Assembly (NCBI RefSeq): GCF_030341905.1
Contig: NZ_JATAAF010000003.1
Location: 124,001 to 188,000 of the forward strand
Reading direction: 5' to 3'
Source: Porticoccus sp. W117
Lineage (GTDB): Bacteria; Pseudomonadota; Gammaproteobacteria; Pseudomonadales; Porticoccaceae
DNA length: 64,000 nt
Shown here: one piece after another, positions 45,961 to 54,163 of the stretch
Numbering within the stretch: the first letter of the stretch is position 1
Layout: every line of letters starts with the position of its first letter
Position numbers and translations under genes: made by a program
Notes under the pieces: model-generated
The model's database searches: none
The model's input: only the letters and a program-made list of their open reading frames with translations
Told to the model about the DNA's origin: nothing

Positions 45961-47424
45961 ATGGCGCTGGCTTTAAATGATGCAGCCCTGCTGAAAACCT
46001 CAGCGTATATTAACGGCCAATGGGTGGCCGCTGATAGCGGTGAAACCCTGGCGGTAACCAACCCCGCCACTGGCGAGATGGTAGCGGAAGTGGCCAAATG
46101 TGGCACCGCTGAAACCGGTCGCGCCATCGAGGCTGCGGAAGTGGCCCAGCGGGACTGGAAGCGCCGGCCCGCCAAAGAGCGCGCTGCCTTTTTGCGCAAC
46201 TGGTACAACCTGATGATTCAGCATCAGGACGACCTGGCTGCTATCCTTACAGCGGAACAGGGCAAACCCCTGGCCGAAGCCAAAGGCGAAATTGTTTACG
46301 GTGCCAACTACGTTGAGTGGTTTGCCGAAGAAGCCAAGCGCGTATACGGCGATACCATTCCCCATCCCAGCAACGACAAGCGTCTGGTGTGTATCAAGCA
46401 ACCGGTGGGGGTAGTGGGTTGTATCACTCCCTGGAATTTCCCTAACGCCATGCTCACTCGTAAAATTGCCCCGGCTCTGGCTGCTGGTTGTTCGGTGGTG
46501 TGCAAGCCCGCCAATGCCACGCCGCTGTCGGCTTACGCACTGGTTGAATTGGCTGAGCGTGCCGGCATTCCTGCGGGCGTAATCAATGTGGTTACTGGTA
46601 CCACTCGCGAGATCGGCGACGAAATTACCGGCAACGAAATCGTCCGCAAAGTGACCTTTACCGGCTCAACCCCAGTGGGCAAGCACCTCATGGAACAATG
46701 TGCGGCTACAGTAAAACGCACCTCCATGGAGCTGGGCGGCAACGCACCTTTTATTGTCTTTGACGATGCCGACCTGGATGCTGCGGTACAGGGCGTACTG
46801 ATATCCAAGTACCGCAACGCCGGCCAAACCTGCGTGTGCTCCAACCGCATTCTGGTGCAGGAAGGCATTTACGACGAATTTGCTGCCAAGCTGGTGCAGG
46901 CGGTGAAAGACGGCTTTACCGTGGGCAACGGTTTTGAAGACGGGGTGAACTTTGGCCCACTGATCGACGAAGGTGCCGCCAATGGCGTCTGTGAGTTGAT
47001 CGACGATGCCGTAGAGCGAGGGGCAACCCTGGCCACCGGTGGTCGCTCACCGCTGGGTGGTGCTTTTGTGGAGCCCACTGTACTAACCAACGTCTGCGAC
47101 GGCATGCGGGTATTCCGCGAGGAAATTTTTGGCCCAGTGGCGCCGCTGATCAAGTTCAGCAGCGAACAGCAAGCCATCGATTTGGCCAACGACAGTGAAT
47201 TTGGCTTGGCGTCTTATTTCTATTCCCGAGACATTGGCCGCATCTGGCGCGTTTCTGAAGAACTGGAATACGGCATTGTCGGCGTCAATGATGGCAGCAT
47301 CTCCAATGAAATGGCGCCGTTTGGCGGCATTAAAGAATCCGGCGATGGTCGCGAAGGCTCGAAGTATGGCCTCGACGATTATCTGGAAATTAAATACATG
47401 TGCCTCGGTGGCATAGATAAATAA
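45961..47424 (+). CDS. gabD: Succinate-semialdehyde dehydrogenase (NAD(P)+)
   Basis: 487 residues, aldehyde dehydrogenase superfamily. The catalytic glutamate is in MELGGNAPFIVFDDADLD, the cysteine in YRNAGQTCVCSNRILVQEG, and the cofactor site in TPWNFPNAMLTRKIAPALAA. It oxidises succinate semialdehyde to succinate. It lies with gabT (220 bases downstream) and a CoA-acylating dehydrogenase. A hairpin-rich repeat block separates it from gabT. Confidence 0.9.
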   Translation: MALALNDAALLKTSAYINGQWVAADSGETLAVTNPATGEMVAEVAKCGTAETGRAIEAAEVAQRDWKRRPAKERAAFLRNWYNLMIQHQDDLAAILTAEQGKPLAEAKGEIVYGANYVEWFAEEAKRVYGDTIPHPSNDKRLVCIKQPVGVVGCITPWNFPNAMLTRKIAPALAAGCSVVCKPANATPLSAYALVELAERAGIPAGVINVVTGTTREIGDEITGNEIVRKVTFTGSTPVGKHLMEQCAATVKRTSMELGGNAPFIVFDDADLDAAVQGVLISKYRNAGQTCVCSNRILVQEGIYDEFAAKLVQAVKDGFTVGNGFEDGVNFGPLIDEGAANGVCELIDDAVERGATLATGGRSPLGGAFVEPTVLTNVCDGMRVFREEIFGPVAPLIKFSSEQQAIDLANDSEFGLASYFYSRDIGRIWRVSEELEYGIVGVNDGSISNEMAPFGGIKESGDGREGSKYGLDDYLEIKYMCLGGIDK

Positions 47425-47432
47425 GTACAGGG

Positions 47433-47592
47433 CCACACGTCGCACGTCTGACGTCGCACGCTAAAAGCGCGGCTTCGGAACGAGCTGAGTGTTACCTTAA
47501 ATTAACGCGAAATAATTGGGGTTGATCGCAGGGCAAAATCGCATTTGCGCCAAAAAAAGCGTGCGACGTGCGACGCCAAGCGTGCGACCTTT
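47433..47592. repeat. GTCGCACG-type repeat block between gabD and gabT
   Basis: GTCGCACGTCTGACGTCGCA and GCGTGCGACGTGCGACGCCA face each other, with a third GCGTGCGACC. These short units echo those after rph (GACGTGAGATG type), another locally polymerised family. The block makes up most of the 221-base gap before gabT. Confidence 0.55.
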
Positions 47593-47645
47593 AACCAAGT
47601 ACGATTAGCTCGAATGCGCGAGCTGTTTTTAGACAGGAGCAATCC

Positions 47646-48974
47646 ATGAACATGCAAGCACAAGGCTTACCCGAAAAAGCAGGTGACAAGATGACCACTA
47701 ACGCAGAACTTCAGGCCCGCAAAGAGCAGGCCATCGCCCGTGGCCAGGGCAACCTGGCGCCGTTTTATATTGATCGCGCTGACAATGCCGAATTGTGGGA
47801 TGTGGAAGGCAACCGCTACATCGACTTTGGCAGTGGCATTGCGGTGGTTAACACTGGCCACAACCACCCCAAGGTAAAAGCGGCGGTTCAGGCTCAGCTG
47901 GAAAAGTTCAGCCACACTTGCGTGATGGTAACTCCCTACGACAGCGCGGTTGAGCTGGCCGAGCAGCTCAACCAGCTGGCTCCCGGTGACACCCCCAAGA
48001 AAACCATCTTTGTCACCACTGGCGCTGAAGCGGTGGAAAACTGCATCAAGATCGCCCGCGCTCACACCGGTCGCCGCGGTGTTATCGCCTTTAACGGCGG
48101 CTTCCACGGCCGTACCATGATGGCCATGGGCCTCACCGGTAAAGTGACTCCCTACAAAAACCTGTTCGGCCCGTTCCCCGGCGAAATTTTCCACGCACCG
48201 TACCCGATTCCCTATCACGGCATCAGCGAAGAAGAATCCCTGAAAGCCCTGAATAATCTGTTCAAAGTGGACATTGAGCCCAGCGACGTAGCGGCCATTA
48301 TCCTGGAGCCGGTTCAGGGCGAAGGTGGTTTCTACCCCGCTTCCGATAGCTTTATGCAAGCTCTGCGCAAGCTCTGTGACGAGCACGGCATTATGTTGAT
48401 CGCCGACGAAATCCAGACCGGTTTTGCCCGTACTGGTAAGTTCTTCTGCACCGAATACTCTGGTGTTGAGCCCGACCTGATGACTGCTGCCAAGGGCATT
48501 GCCGGTGGCTTCCCCATTGCTGCGGTTATTGGTAAGGCCGAAGTGATGGATTCTCCTAACCCCGGCGGCTTGGGTGGCACCTACGGCGGTTCCCCCATCG
48601 GTTGCGCCGCTGCTCTGGCGGTACTGGATGTGATTAAAGAAGAAGGCCTGGTAGAGCGTGCCAACCATATCGGTGCTCTGTTCGGTCAGCGCCTCGGCGC
48701 TCTGCAGGCTCAATATCCGAACCTGATTGGCGAGATTCGCAGCGAGCGCGGTGCTATGATTGCCATGGAATTGATCCAAAACGGTGACAGCGAACAGCCC
48801 AACCCGGAACTCACCAAAGCTCTGGTGGCGAAAGGTCAGGAAAAGGGTCTGATCCTGTTGTCTTGTGGTTTCCGCAGCAATGTTATCCGCTTCCTGCCCG
48901 CACTGACCATTGGCGACGATGTGGCCAATGAGGGCTTGGATATTCTGGAACAGTGTTTTGCGGAACTGAATTGA
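47646..48974 (+). CDS. gabT: 4-aminobutyrate aminotransferase
   Basis: 442 residues; the ATG at 47646 has GACAGGAGC upstream, and an internal ATG at 47691 is the main alternative. Class-III aminotransferase: TTGAEAVENCIKIARAHTGR binds the cofactor phosphate, LIADEIQTGFARTGKFF has the cofactor Asp, and the lysine is in TAAKGIAGGFPIAAVIGKAE. It passes the amino group of GABA to 2-oxoglutarate and yields succinate semialdehyde, which the two flanking dehydrogenases could consume. Confidence 0.93.
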   Translation: MNMQAQGLPEKAGDKMTTNAELQARKEQAIARGQGNLAPFYIDRADNAELWDVEGNRYIDFGSGIAVVNTGHNHPKVKAAVQAQLEKFSHTCVMVTPYDSAVELAEQLNQLAPGDTPKKTIFVTTGAEAVENCIKIARAHTGRRGVIAFNGGFHGRTMMAMGLTGKVTPYKNLFGPFPGEIFHAPYPIPYHGISEEESLKALNNLFKVDIEPSDVAAIILEPVQGEGGFYPASDSFMQALRKLCDEHGIMLIADEIQTGFARTGKFFCTEYSGVEPDLMTAAKGIAGGFPIAAVIGKAEVMDSPNPGGLGGTYGGSPIGCAAALAVLDVIKEEGLVERANHIGALFGQRLGALQAQYPNLIGEIRSERGAMIAMELIQNGDSEQPNPELTKALVAKGQEKGLILLSCGFRSNVIRFLPALTIGDDVANEGLDILEQCFAELN

Positions 48975-48997
48975 GTTAAGAGGTAGAGGTAATAGTT

Positions 48998-50392
48998 ATG
49001 ACAAACGCAGCAGTAGAAACTGGCGCGCCAGTAGAAACAGTTGCCGAGCTGGTGGCTCAGTCCAGAGAAGCTCAGGCAGTGATTGCCGGTTACAGCCAGG
49101 AGCAGGTTGATGCACTGGTTAAGGTGGTTGGCAAAGTGGTATTTGACAACGCCGAGGAACTGGCGCGCATGGCGGTCGACGAAAGCCGTCTGGGCGTTTA
49201 CGAAGACAAAATCCTCAAGAACAAGGGCAAGTCCAGAACCATCTGGAATAACCTGAAAGGCGTTAAATCCATCGGCATTATCGGTCACGATGAAGAAAAA
49301 AACCTTCATCTGGTGGCCAAGCCCATCGGCGTGGTGGGTGCAGTGACTCCGTGCACCAACCCGGTGGTAACGCCCATGTGTAATGCTATGTTTGCCCTCA
49401 AAGGCGGCAATGCCATTGTGGTGGCGGCACACCCCAGCGTACAAAAAATGTCCGAGTACCTGGTGTCTCTGTGGCACGCGGAATTCGACAAGCTGGGCGC
49501 CCCCAGAAACCTGATTCAAGTGGTTAAGCAGGGCTCCATTGAGAAAACCAATGAGCTGATGAAGCTGGCTGACGTCGTGGTTGCCACCGGTGGTATGGCC
49601 ATGGTGAAAGCTGCCTACTCCAGCGGCAAGCCTTCCTTCGGTGTGGGTGCAGGCAACGTGCAATGCATCTTTGACCGCGACATCGACTTCAACGCTGCCG
49701 CTGAAAAAGTGGTTGCCGGCGCTGCCTTCGACAACGGCATTATCTGTTCTTCCGAGCAATCTGTGATTGCCCACGAAGACGATTACGACACCGTGATCGA
49801 AGCGCTGTTGGCGACCGGAAAAGTGGCTTACTTCGACAACCCGGAAACCGTTGAGCAATTCCGCAAAGCCCTCTACAACGAAGACGGTGTGATGCACCGC
49901 GAAGTCATTGGACAATCTTCCCAGATTATCGGCCAGCGTGCCGGTGTTGAGATTGCCGACGGCGTGCGGGTGATTCTGCTCAAGGCAGAAGGTATCGGTC
50001 GAGAAGACGTGCTCTGTAAAGAGAAACTGTGTTCCGTGCTGTCTACCTTCAAGTACAACACCTTTGACGAAGCTCTGCACATTGCCCAGTCCAACCTCAA
50101 CTACGAGGGCAAAGGGCACTCTTGCAGCATTCACTCCGACAACGAAGACCACATCAAACAAGCGGGTCTGGAGCTGACCGTTAGCCGCCTGGTGGTTAAT
50201 CAGCCTTCCTCCCTGAGCGCTGGTGGTTCTTTCTTCAACGGTTTTGCTCCCACCACCACCCTGGGTTGTGGTTCCTGGGGCAACAACAGCATCTCGGAAA
50301 ACCTGGACTGGAAACACATGGTGAATATCTCCCGTGTGGGCCTGCCCATTGCCGATGCGGTTCAGCCGGAAGACGAAGTTATCTGGGCGTAA
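48998..50392 (+). CDS. CoA-acylating aldehyde dehydrogenase (SucD/SauS-like)
   Basis: 464 residues. The family of acylating aldehyde dehydrogenases (EutE, AdhE N-domain, SucD): TPCTNPVVTPMCNAMFALKG, SFGVGAGNVQCIFDRDIDFN and the catalytic cysteine in AFDNGIICSSEQSVIAHEDD. It probably turns a semialdehyde and CoA into an acyl-CoA with NAD(P)+. In this setting succinate semialdehyde is the likely substrate, giving succinyl-CoA; sulfoacetaldehyde is another possibility for the family. It lies 23 bases after gabT. A strong terminator follows. Confidence 0.82.
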   Translation: MTNAAVETGAPVETVAELVAQSREAQAVIAGYSQEQVDALVKVVGKVVFDNAEELARMAVDESRLGVYEDKILKNKGKSRTIWNNLKGVKSIGIIGHDEEKNLHLVAKPIGVVGAVTPCTNPVVTPMCNAMFALKGGNAIVVAAHPSVQKMSEYLVSLWHAEFDKLGAPRNLIQVVKQGSIEKTNELMKLADVVVATGGMAMVKAAYSSGKPSFGVGAGNVQCIFDRDIDFNAAAEKVVAGAAFDNGIICSSEQSVIAHEDDYDTVIEALLATGKVAYFDNPETVEQFRKALYNEDGVMHREVIGQSSQIIGQRAGVEIADGVRVILLKAEGIGREDVLCKEKLCSVLSTFKYNTFDEALHIAQSNLNYEGKGHSCSIHSDNEDHIKQAGLELTVSRLVVNQPSSLSAGGSFFNGFAPTTTLGCGSWGNNSISENLDWKHMVNISRVGLPIADAVQPEDEVIWA

Positions 50393-50416
50393 GTTTCAGT
50401 AACTTTTGTCGTATTG

Positions 50417-50443
50417 AAAAAGGCCTCGTGAGAGGCCTTTTTT
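50417..50443 (+). terminator. Rho-independent terminator of the gab cluster
   Basis: AAAAAGGCCTC, loop GTGA, GAGGCCTTTTTT. It serves the plus-strand operon. Confidence 0.9.
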
Positions 50444-50451
50444 GTGGGCGG

Positions 50452-50718
50452 TTATTTTTCGTAGTGGTAACGGCAGGAAATAATGGTGAGGCGTTTGTCG
50501 TCGACGATATAAACCAGACGATTGCTTTCATCGATGCGCCTCGACCAGAAACCGGACAGGTTTTCTTTCAGAGGCTCTGGTTTGCCGATGCCGGAAAATG
50601 GAGAACGTTTGGCATCAGTAATCAGCTTGTTAATTCTCCGCAGAGTTTTCCTGTCTTGGCTCTGCCAATAGATGTAGTCTGACCACGCTTCCCTGGTCCA
50701 GGCCAGAATTTCAATCAT
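50452..50718 (-). CDS. yoeB: YoeB-family toxin
   Basis: 88 residues, usual length for YoeB. ILAWTREAWSDYIYWQSQDR, LLTDAKRSPFSGIGKPEPLK (as LITDAKRSPFSG) and the ending IISCRYHYEK are typical, with the catalytic glutamate, arginine and histidine-tyrosine pair in place. It cleaves mRNA on the ribosome. The start overlaps the antitoxin's 3' end by 8 bases. Confidence 0.93.
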   Translation of the reverse strand: MIEILAWTREAWSDYIYWQSQDRKTLRRINKLITDAKRSPFSGIGKPEPLKENLSGFWSRRIDESNRLVYIVDDKRLTIISCRYHYEK

Positions 50719-50965
50719 CCAGTAACTCCTGTTCCTGTGTGTTCCCTTTCCGGTACTGCTCTATGGATTTTGCCAGGTGGGCTGCATTGGCCGGGCTTTT
50801 CAGTAAGTGCACGGTTTCGATCAAGCTGTTGTAGTGGTCGAGAGACATTACCACGGCATCACTGGCATCCCGGCGGGAGATGATGGTGCAGTCGGCGTCT
50901 TCGGTGACCTGATCCAGTACGCTTTTTAAATGATTTCTGGCTTCGGAAAAATTAACGATTCTCAT
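50711..50965 (-). CDS. yefM: YefM-family antitoxin
   Basis: 84 residues from the ATG at 50965, which gives the standard MRIVNFSEARNHLKSVLDQV. The N-terminal part folds as the Phd/YefM DNA-binding domain, and the acidic C-terminal tail neutralises YoeB. Two 24-base direct repeats upstream, each with palindromic ends, are the likely operator. A longer frame starting at 51061 was rejected because it runs through that operator. Confidence 0.92.
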   Translation of the reverse strand: MRIVNFSEARNHLKSVLDQVTEDADCTIISRRDASDAVVMSLDHYNSLIETVHLLKSPANAAHLAKSIEQYRKGNTQEQELLDD

Positions 50966-50977
50966 GGTGACGGCCAT

Positions 50978-51028
50978 ACTTGTCCAAATAGTTGTGCAAG
51001 TATAACTTGTACGGTTAATTGTGCAAGT
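50978..51028. promoter_or_regulatory. YefM operator: two 24 bp pseudo-palindromes
   Basis: Two units, 50978-51001 and 51005-51028, each begin ACTTGT and end GCAAGT with a variable middle, separated by ATA. This tandem layout suits cooperative binding by the YefM-YoeB complex. Confidence 0.7.
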
Positions 51029-51144
51029 TGCGGGGCGGAGCTCGTGGCAACTGATACTCACTTTGCCAGTTTACCGATGGTCACTTTCCAGATAATCTCG
51101 CACATCCTTATATCTGGTATACGAAATTATTGCGGGAGTGGCCG

Positions 51145-52530
51145 ATGCAGCAAGAACAAAAACTGATTGTTGGCAGTGAGGAGTGGTGCTCGTTCCCCAG
51201 TTTGGGGATACCTGCAGTTAAAGCACGGGTAGACTCCGGGGCCAAAACCTCATCGCTTCATGCCTTTAATATCCAGCCCTTTACCCGCCATTCTCAGGCG
51301 TGGGTAAGTTTTGACGTGCACCCGTTGCAGGGGGATCGCAGCACCACTGTGCACTGCGAATCCCCGGTGGTGGATCGCCGCTTTATCAAAAGCTCCAACG
51401 GCACCCGTGAGAAGCGCTACGTAATTATGGCGCCGGTGCAAATTGGCGGTGATATCTGGGAAATTGAGCTGACACTCAGCAACCGCGATTCCATGGGCTA
51501 CCGAATGCTGCTGGGGCGGGAGGCCATGGGCGGCCGCATGCTGGTGGACCCAGCCGCCAGTTTTTGTCTGGGCGAATTGTCCCACAGCGAAATTACCCAG
51601 TTGTACGGTATTGTCGAGCGCGCTGCCAGCGGCCTGAAAATTGGCGTGTTGGCCAGCAACCCGGAGCTGTACAGCAACAAGCGCCTGATGGAAGCTGGCG
51701 CCGAACGAGGCCATGAAATGATCTTCCTCAACATCAAACAGTGCTATATGAAGCTGGATGCTGAGGAGCCGGAGGTGTACTACCGCGGCGGGTTGGTGCT
51801 CAACGATCTGGATGCGGTGATTCCCCGCATCCGCCCCAGTCTGACCTTTTATGGCTGTGCCTTGACCCGTCACTTTGAGAGCCTGAATGTGTTTACGCTT
51901 AACTCCTCAGCGGCGGTCACCTCATCCCGGGACAAACTCTATTCACTGCAGTTGCTGCAAAAAAGCGGTCTGGACATCCCCACCACCGGATTTGCAAATT
52001 CTCCCATGGATACCAACGACCTGATTGAAATGGTGGGCGGCGCACCGCTGATTGTGAAATTGCTTGAAGGCACCCAAGGGCGCGGCGTGGTGCTGGCGGA
52101 AACCAAGAAGGCGGCAGAGAGTGTGATCAATGCCATCAAGTCTTTGAAGGCCAACCTGTTGGTGCAGGAGTTTATCAAGGAGGCCAGCGGCAAAGACCTG
52201 CGCTGTTTTGTGATCGACGGCAAGGTGGTGGCTTCCATCGAACGCACTGCGGCCCCCGGCGAGTTTCGCGCCAACATTCATCAGGGTGGTAGTGCTTCCA
52301 TCGTGAAGGTCACCGCAGCGGAGAAAAAGCTGGCGATCAAAGCCGCCAAAACCATGGGCCTGAAAGTGGCGGGTGTGGATATTATCCGTTCCAGCAAGGG
52401 GCCGCTGCTGCTGGAAGTGAACTCGTCGCCGGGTCTGGAGGGCATTGAATCTGCCACACAGATTGATGTTGCCGGGGCGATGATCGGGTCTATTGAAAAG
52501 GCGTTGGGCTGGGTGAACAAGTCTAAATAG
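51145..52530 (+). CDS. Fusion of RimB-like protease and RimK-type ATP-grasp ligase
   Basis: 461 residues from the ATG at 51145. The first about 145 form a PF05618-type domain (so-called ATP-dependent zinc protease, retropepsin-like) with the core [15 protein letters not shown] (Asp30, Ser31, Gly32) and [18 protein letters not shown]. From about 165 a RimK ATP-grasp unit follows: [66 protein letters not shown] and [15 protein letters not shown]. In Pseudomonas the rim genes modify ribosomal protein S6 with glutamate, as separate RimB and RimK. Here both are one chain. S6 as target is inferred. Confidence 0.88.
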   Translation: MQQEQKLIVGSEEWCSFPSLGIPAVKARVDSGAKTSSLHAFNIQPFTRHSQAWVSFDVHPLQGDRSTTVHCESPVVDRRFIKSSNGTREKRYVIMAPVQIGGDIWEIELTLSNRDSMGYRMLLGREAMGGRMLVDPAASFCLGELSHSEITQLYGIVERAASGLKIGVLASNPELYSNKRLMEAGAERGHEMIFLNIKQCYMKLDAEEPEVYYRGGLVLNDLDAVIPRIRPSLTFYGCALTRHFESLNVFTLNSSAAVTSSRDKLYSLQLLQKSGLDIPTTGFANSPMDTNDLIEMVGGAPLIVKLLEGTQGRGVVLAETKKAAESVINAIKSLKANLLVQEFIKEASGKDLRCFVIDGKVVASIERTAAPGEFRANIHQGGSASIVKVTAAEKKLAIKAAKTMGLKVAGVDIIRSSKGPLLLEVNSSPGLEGIESATQIDVAGAMIGSIEKALGWVNKSK

Positions 52531-52532
52531 CG

Positions 52533-53018
52533 TTATATGGCCAGCTCTTTCGTCATAAAGATTGCCGGTTCTGTACCAGGGCAGTTTTTGCGGCGTTCTT
52601 CCAATGGGCTGGGGGTCTCTGCAAAGCCCAGTGCGCGATAACAGTGAATAGCCTGCTGGTTTGCCTGATACACAAACAGTGATGCCAGTGGGCAATTCAA
52701 TGTTTGAATGGCATGAGCAAGTAACTGGTCAACCAGTATTTTCCCGTATCCTTTGCCACGATGGCTTGGGTTGATTATCAGGCGAGACAAATGTATTCGG
52801 TTGTGCCGTTTGCTGTACTGGCCAAAGCCCACCATGGCGCCTTCTTCATCCAGCAATGAGCAGTTGGTTGAGGTATCCCACTGGATGTCCTCTTTCAGGC
52901 TTTGGTGGGTAAACGGGTAGCGAATATTTTCACTGCCCCAGGTGATGCACTGTTGCCGGCTGCCGATCCAGCTATTCAGGGTTTCCAGGTCAGCGTCTGT
53001 GGTGGGGGATAATCGCAT
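52533..53018 (-). CDS. GNAT-family N-acetyltransferase
   Basis: 161 residues. The acetyl-CoA binding stretch is LSRLIINPSHRGKGYGKILV near 78, with the RGKGYG loop. IHCYRALGFAETPSPLEERR is the usual C-terminal region. Its end is 3 bases from the end of the RimB-RimK fusion gene (convergent). Upstream is a three-gene minus-strand group. Substrate unknown. Confidence 0.82.
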   Translation of the reverse strand: MRLSPTTDADLETLNSWIGSRQQCITWGSENIRYPFTHQSLKEDIQWDTSTNCSLLDEEGAMVGFGQYSKRHNRIHLSRLIINPSHRGKGYGKILVDQLLAHAIQTLNCPLASLFVYQANQQAIHCYRALGFAETPSPLEERRKNCPGTEPAIFMTKELAI

Positions 53019-53027
53019 GAAGTTCTC

Positions 53028-53798
53028 TCAATGTTGCAAAAAGTCGCCAATTAGCGACCAGTAGCGGGGGTGTTGAGCAACGGAATTGTGGTCGCTGCCG
53101 GGGATGATTTCCACGGATGTGTTTTCTGGCGGCAGTGCGTCCGCAAGCCTGCGGGCGTGTATAGGTGGAATCACCCGATCCTGCTCGGCGATCATAATCA
53201 GGGTGGGCGTATCAATGGCGTTGGCTCGGCTCAGTGAATCGTAGCGATCCTTGATCAGCAGCTGTAACGGAAATAACGGATAGTGGCGCTGGGCCACAGC
53301 GGTAATGCTGTCGTAGGGAGTAATCAGCACCAGGCGCTCCACATTTTCCCGGCTGGCCAGGTAGGTAGCGATGCCTGTGCCCAAACTGCGGCCCATGACC
53401 GCAATATGGCTGTGTTGCCGCGCGATCAGTTCATAACTGCTGGTGGCGTCGCGGTAGAGGTTTTGTTCACTGTGTTTGCCATCACTGCCGCCGTAGCCTC
53501 GGTAATTCAGCAGATAGATGGTGTGATTTGGCAGCTGCTCCGCCAGTTGCGGTGCGCTGTTGGCCACTTGCTCCGCATTGCCTCCCAGGTAAAGCAATGC
53601 TCTGTTGTGGCCGGGGTTCAGGCGCAGCAGTTTTTCGCTGCCATTCTCTATGGCCAGTGGCAGTACTTCAATGTTGTCGGGCAAGTGTTGAGGCGGAGTC
53701 GGGTGGTAGAGCAGGTGGCGCTGACCCAGATATAACAAACCGCCGATTGCCAGGTAAACCGTGGCGGCAATACAGCACAGCTTGATTAGCCAGTTCAT
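53028..53798 (-). CDS. Membrane-anchored alpha/beta hydrolase (ABHD13/Bem46-like)
   Basis: 256 residues from the ATG at 53798. An N-terminal membrane anchor (LCCIAATVYLAIGGLLYLG) precedes an alpha/beta hydrolase fold. The nucleophile is in AVMGRSLGTGIATYLAS (Gly-x-Ser-x-Gly), the acid in MIAEQDRVIPP, and the histidine in IPGSDHNSVAQHP. NYRGYGGSDG is typical of the ABHD13 branch. The reading frame overlaps the DUF2784 gene by ATGA. Substrate unknown. Confidence 0.85.
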   Translation of the reverse strand: MNWLIKLCCIAATVYLAIGGLLYLGQRHLLYHPTPPQHLPDNIEVLPLAIENGSEKLLRLNPGHNRALLYLGGNAEQVANSAPQLAEQLPNHTIYLLNYRGYGGSDGKHSEQNLYRDATSSYELIARQHSHIAVMGRSLGTGIATYLASRENVERLVLITPYDSITAVAQRHYPLFPLQLLIKDRYDSLSRANAIDTPTLIMIAEQDRVIPPIHARRLADALPPENTSVEIIPGSDHNSVAQHPRYWSLIGDFLQH

Positions 53799-54163
53799 TT
53801 TCCACGCCTCCATCGACAGGCCAGCACGGTATATATGAGCACATTAATTGCCAGCACGGCAATGCCCAGCAGCATCTGAATGTTGGGTGTCAGGCCGCTG
53901 GGGTAGATGATGGGTATCAGATAGTGTTCGATAAAACCGCCCTGATAACCCGCTTGCCCGGCAGCTTGGCGTAGGTGGTTTTCCAGGGGCGTTAAGGGGC
54001 AAATCAGGCTGTTGAATTCCAGAATGGCTACCCAGACTACAGCGGGCAGGTGCAGCCACATTACTGACCGCCAGCGCAGTACCAGCAGCGCGCCAACAAT
54101 CACAAAGACGATAAACAGCAGGTGAAATACCACCACCAGATCCGCCAGCAGGTTATAGATCAT
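53795..54163 (-). CDS. DUF2784 membrane protein
   Basis: 122 residues with three or four membrane helices (LLADLVVVFHLLFIVFVIVG first). LEFNSLICPLTPLENHLRQA, then YQGGFIEHYLIPIIYPSGLT, are signature parts of DUF2784. Overlaps by 4 bases both the hydrolase gene after it and the DUF418 gene before it, so the three are one operon. Function unknown. Confidence 0.88.
   Translation of the reverse strand: MIYNLLADLVVVFHLLFIVFVIVGALLVLRWRSVMWLHLPAVVWVAILEFNSLICPLTPLENHLRQAAGQAGYQGGFIEHYLIPIIYPSGLTPNIQMLLGIAVLAINVLIYTVLACRWRRGK

Noticed and set aside
47667-48779. A 370-codon open frame antisense to gabT
   Set aside because: Shadow of gabT, no recognisable protein features.
48836-50317. A 493-codon open frame antisense to the CoA-acylating dehydrogenase gene
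   Set aside because: It is the mirror of a strongly conserved gene; its product is rich in His, Gly and Val of the kind produced by antisense GC-rich codons and has no recognisable domain.
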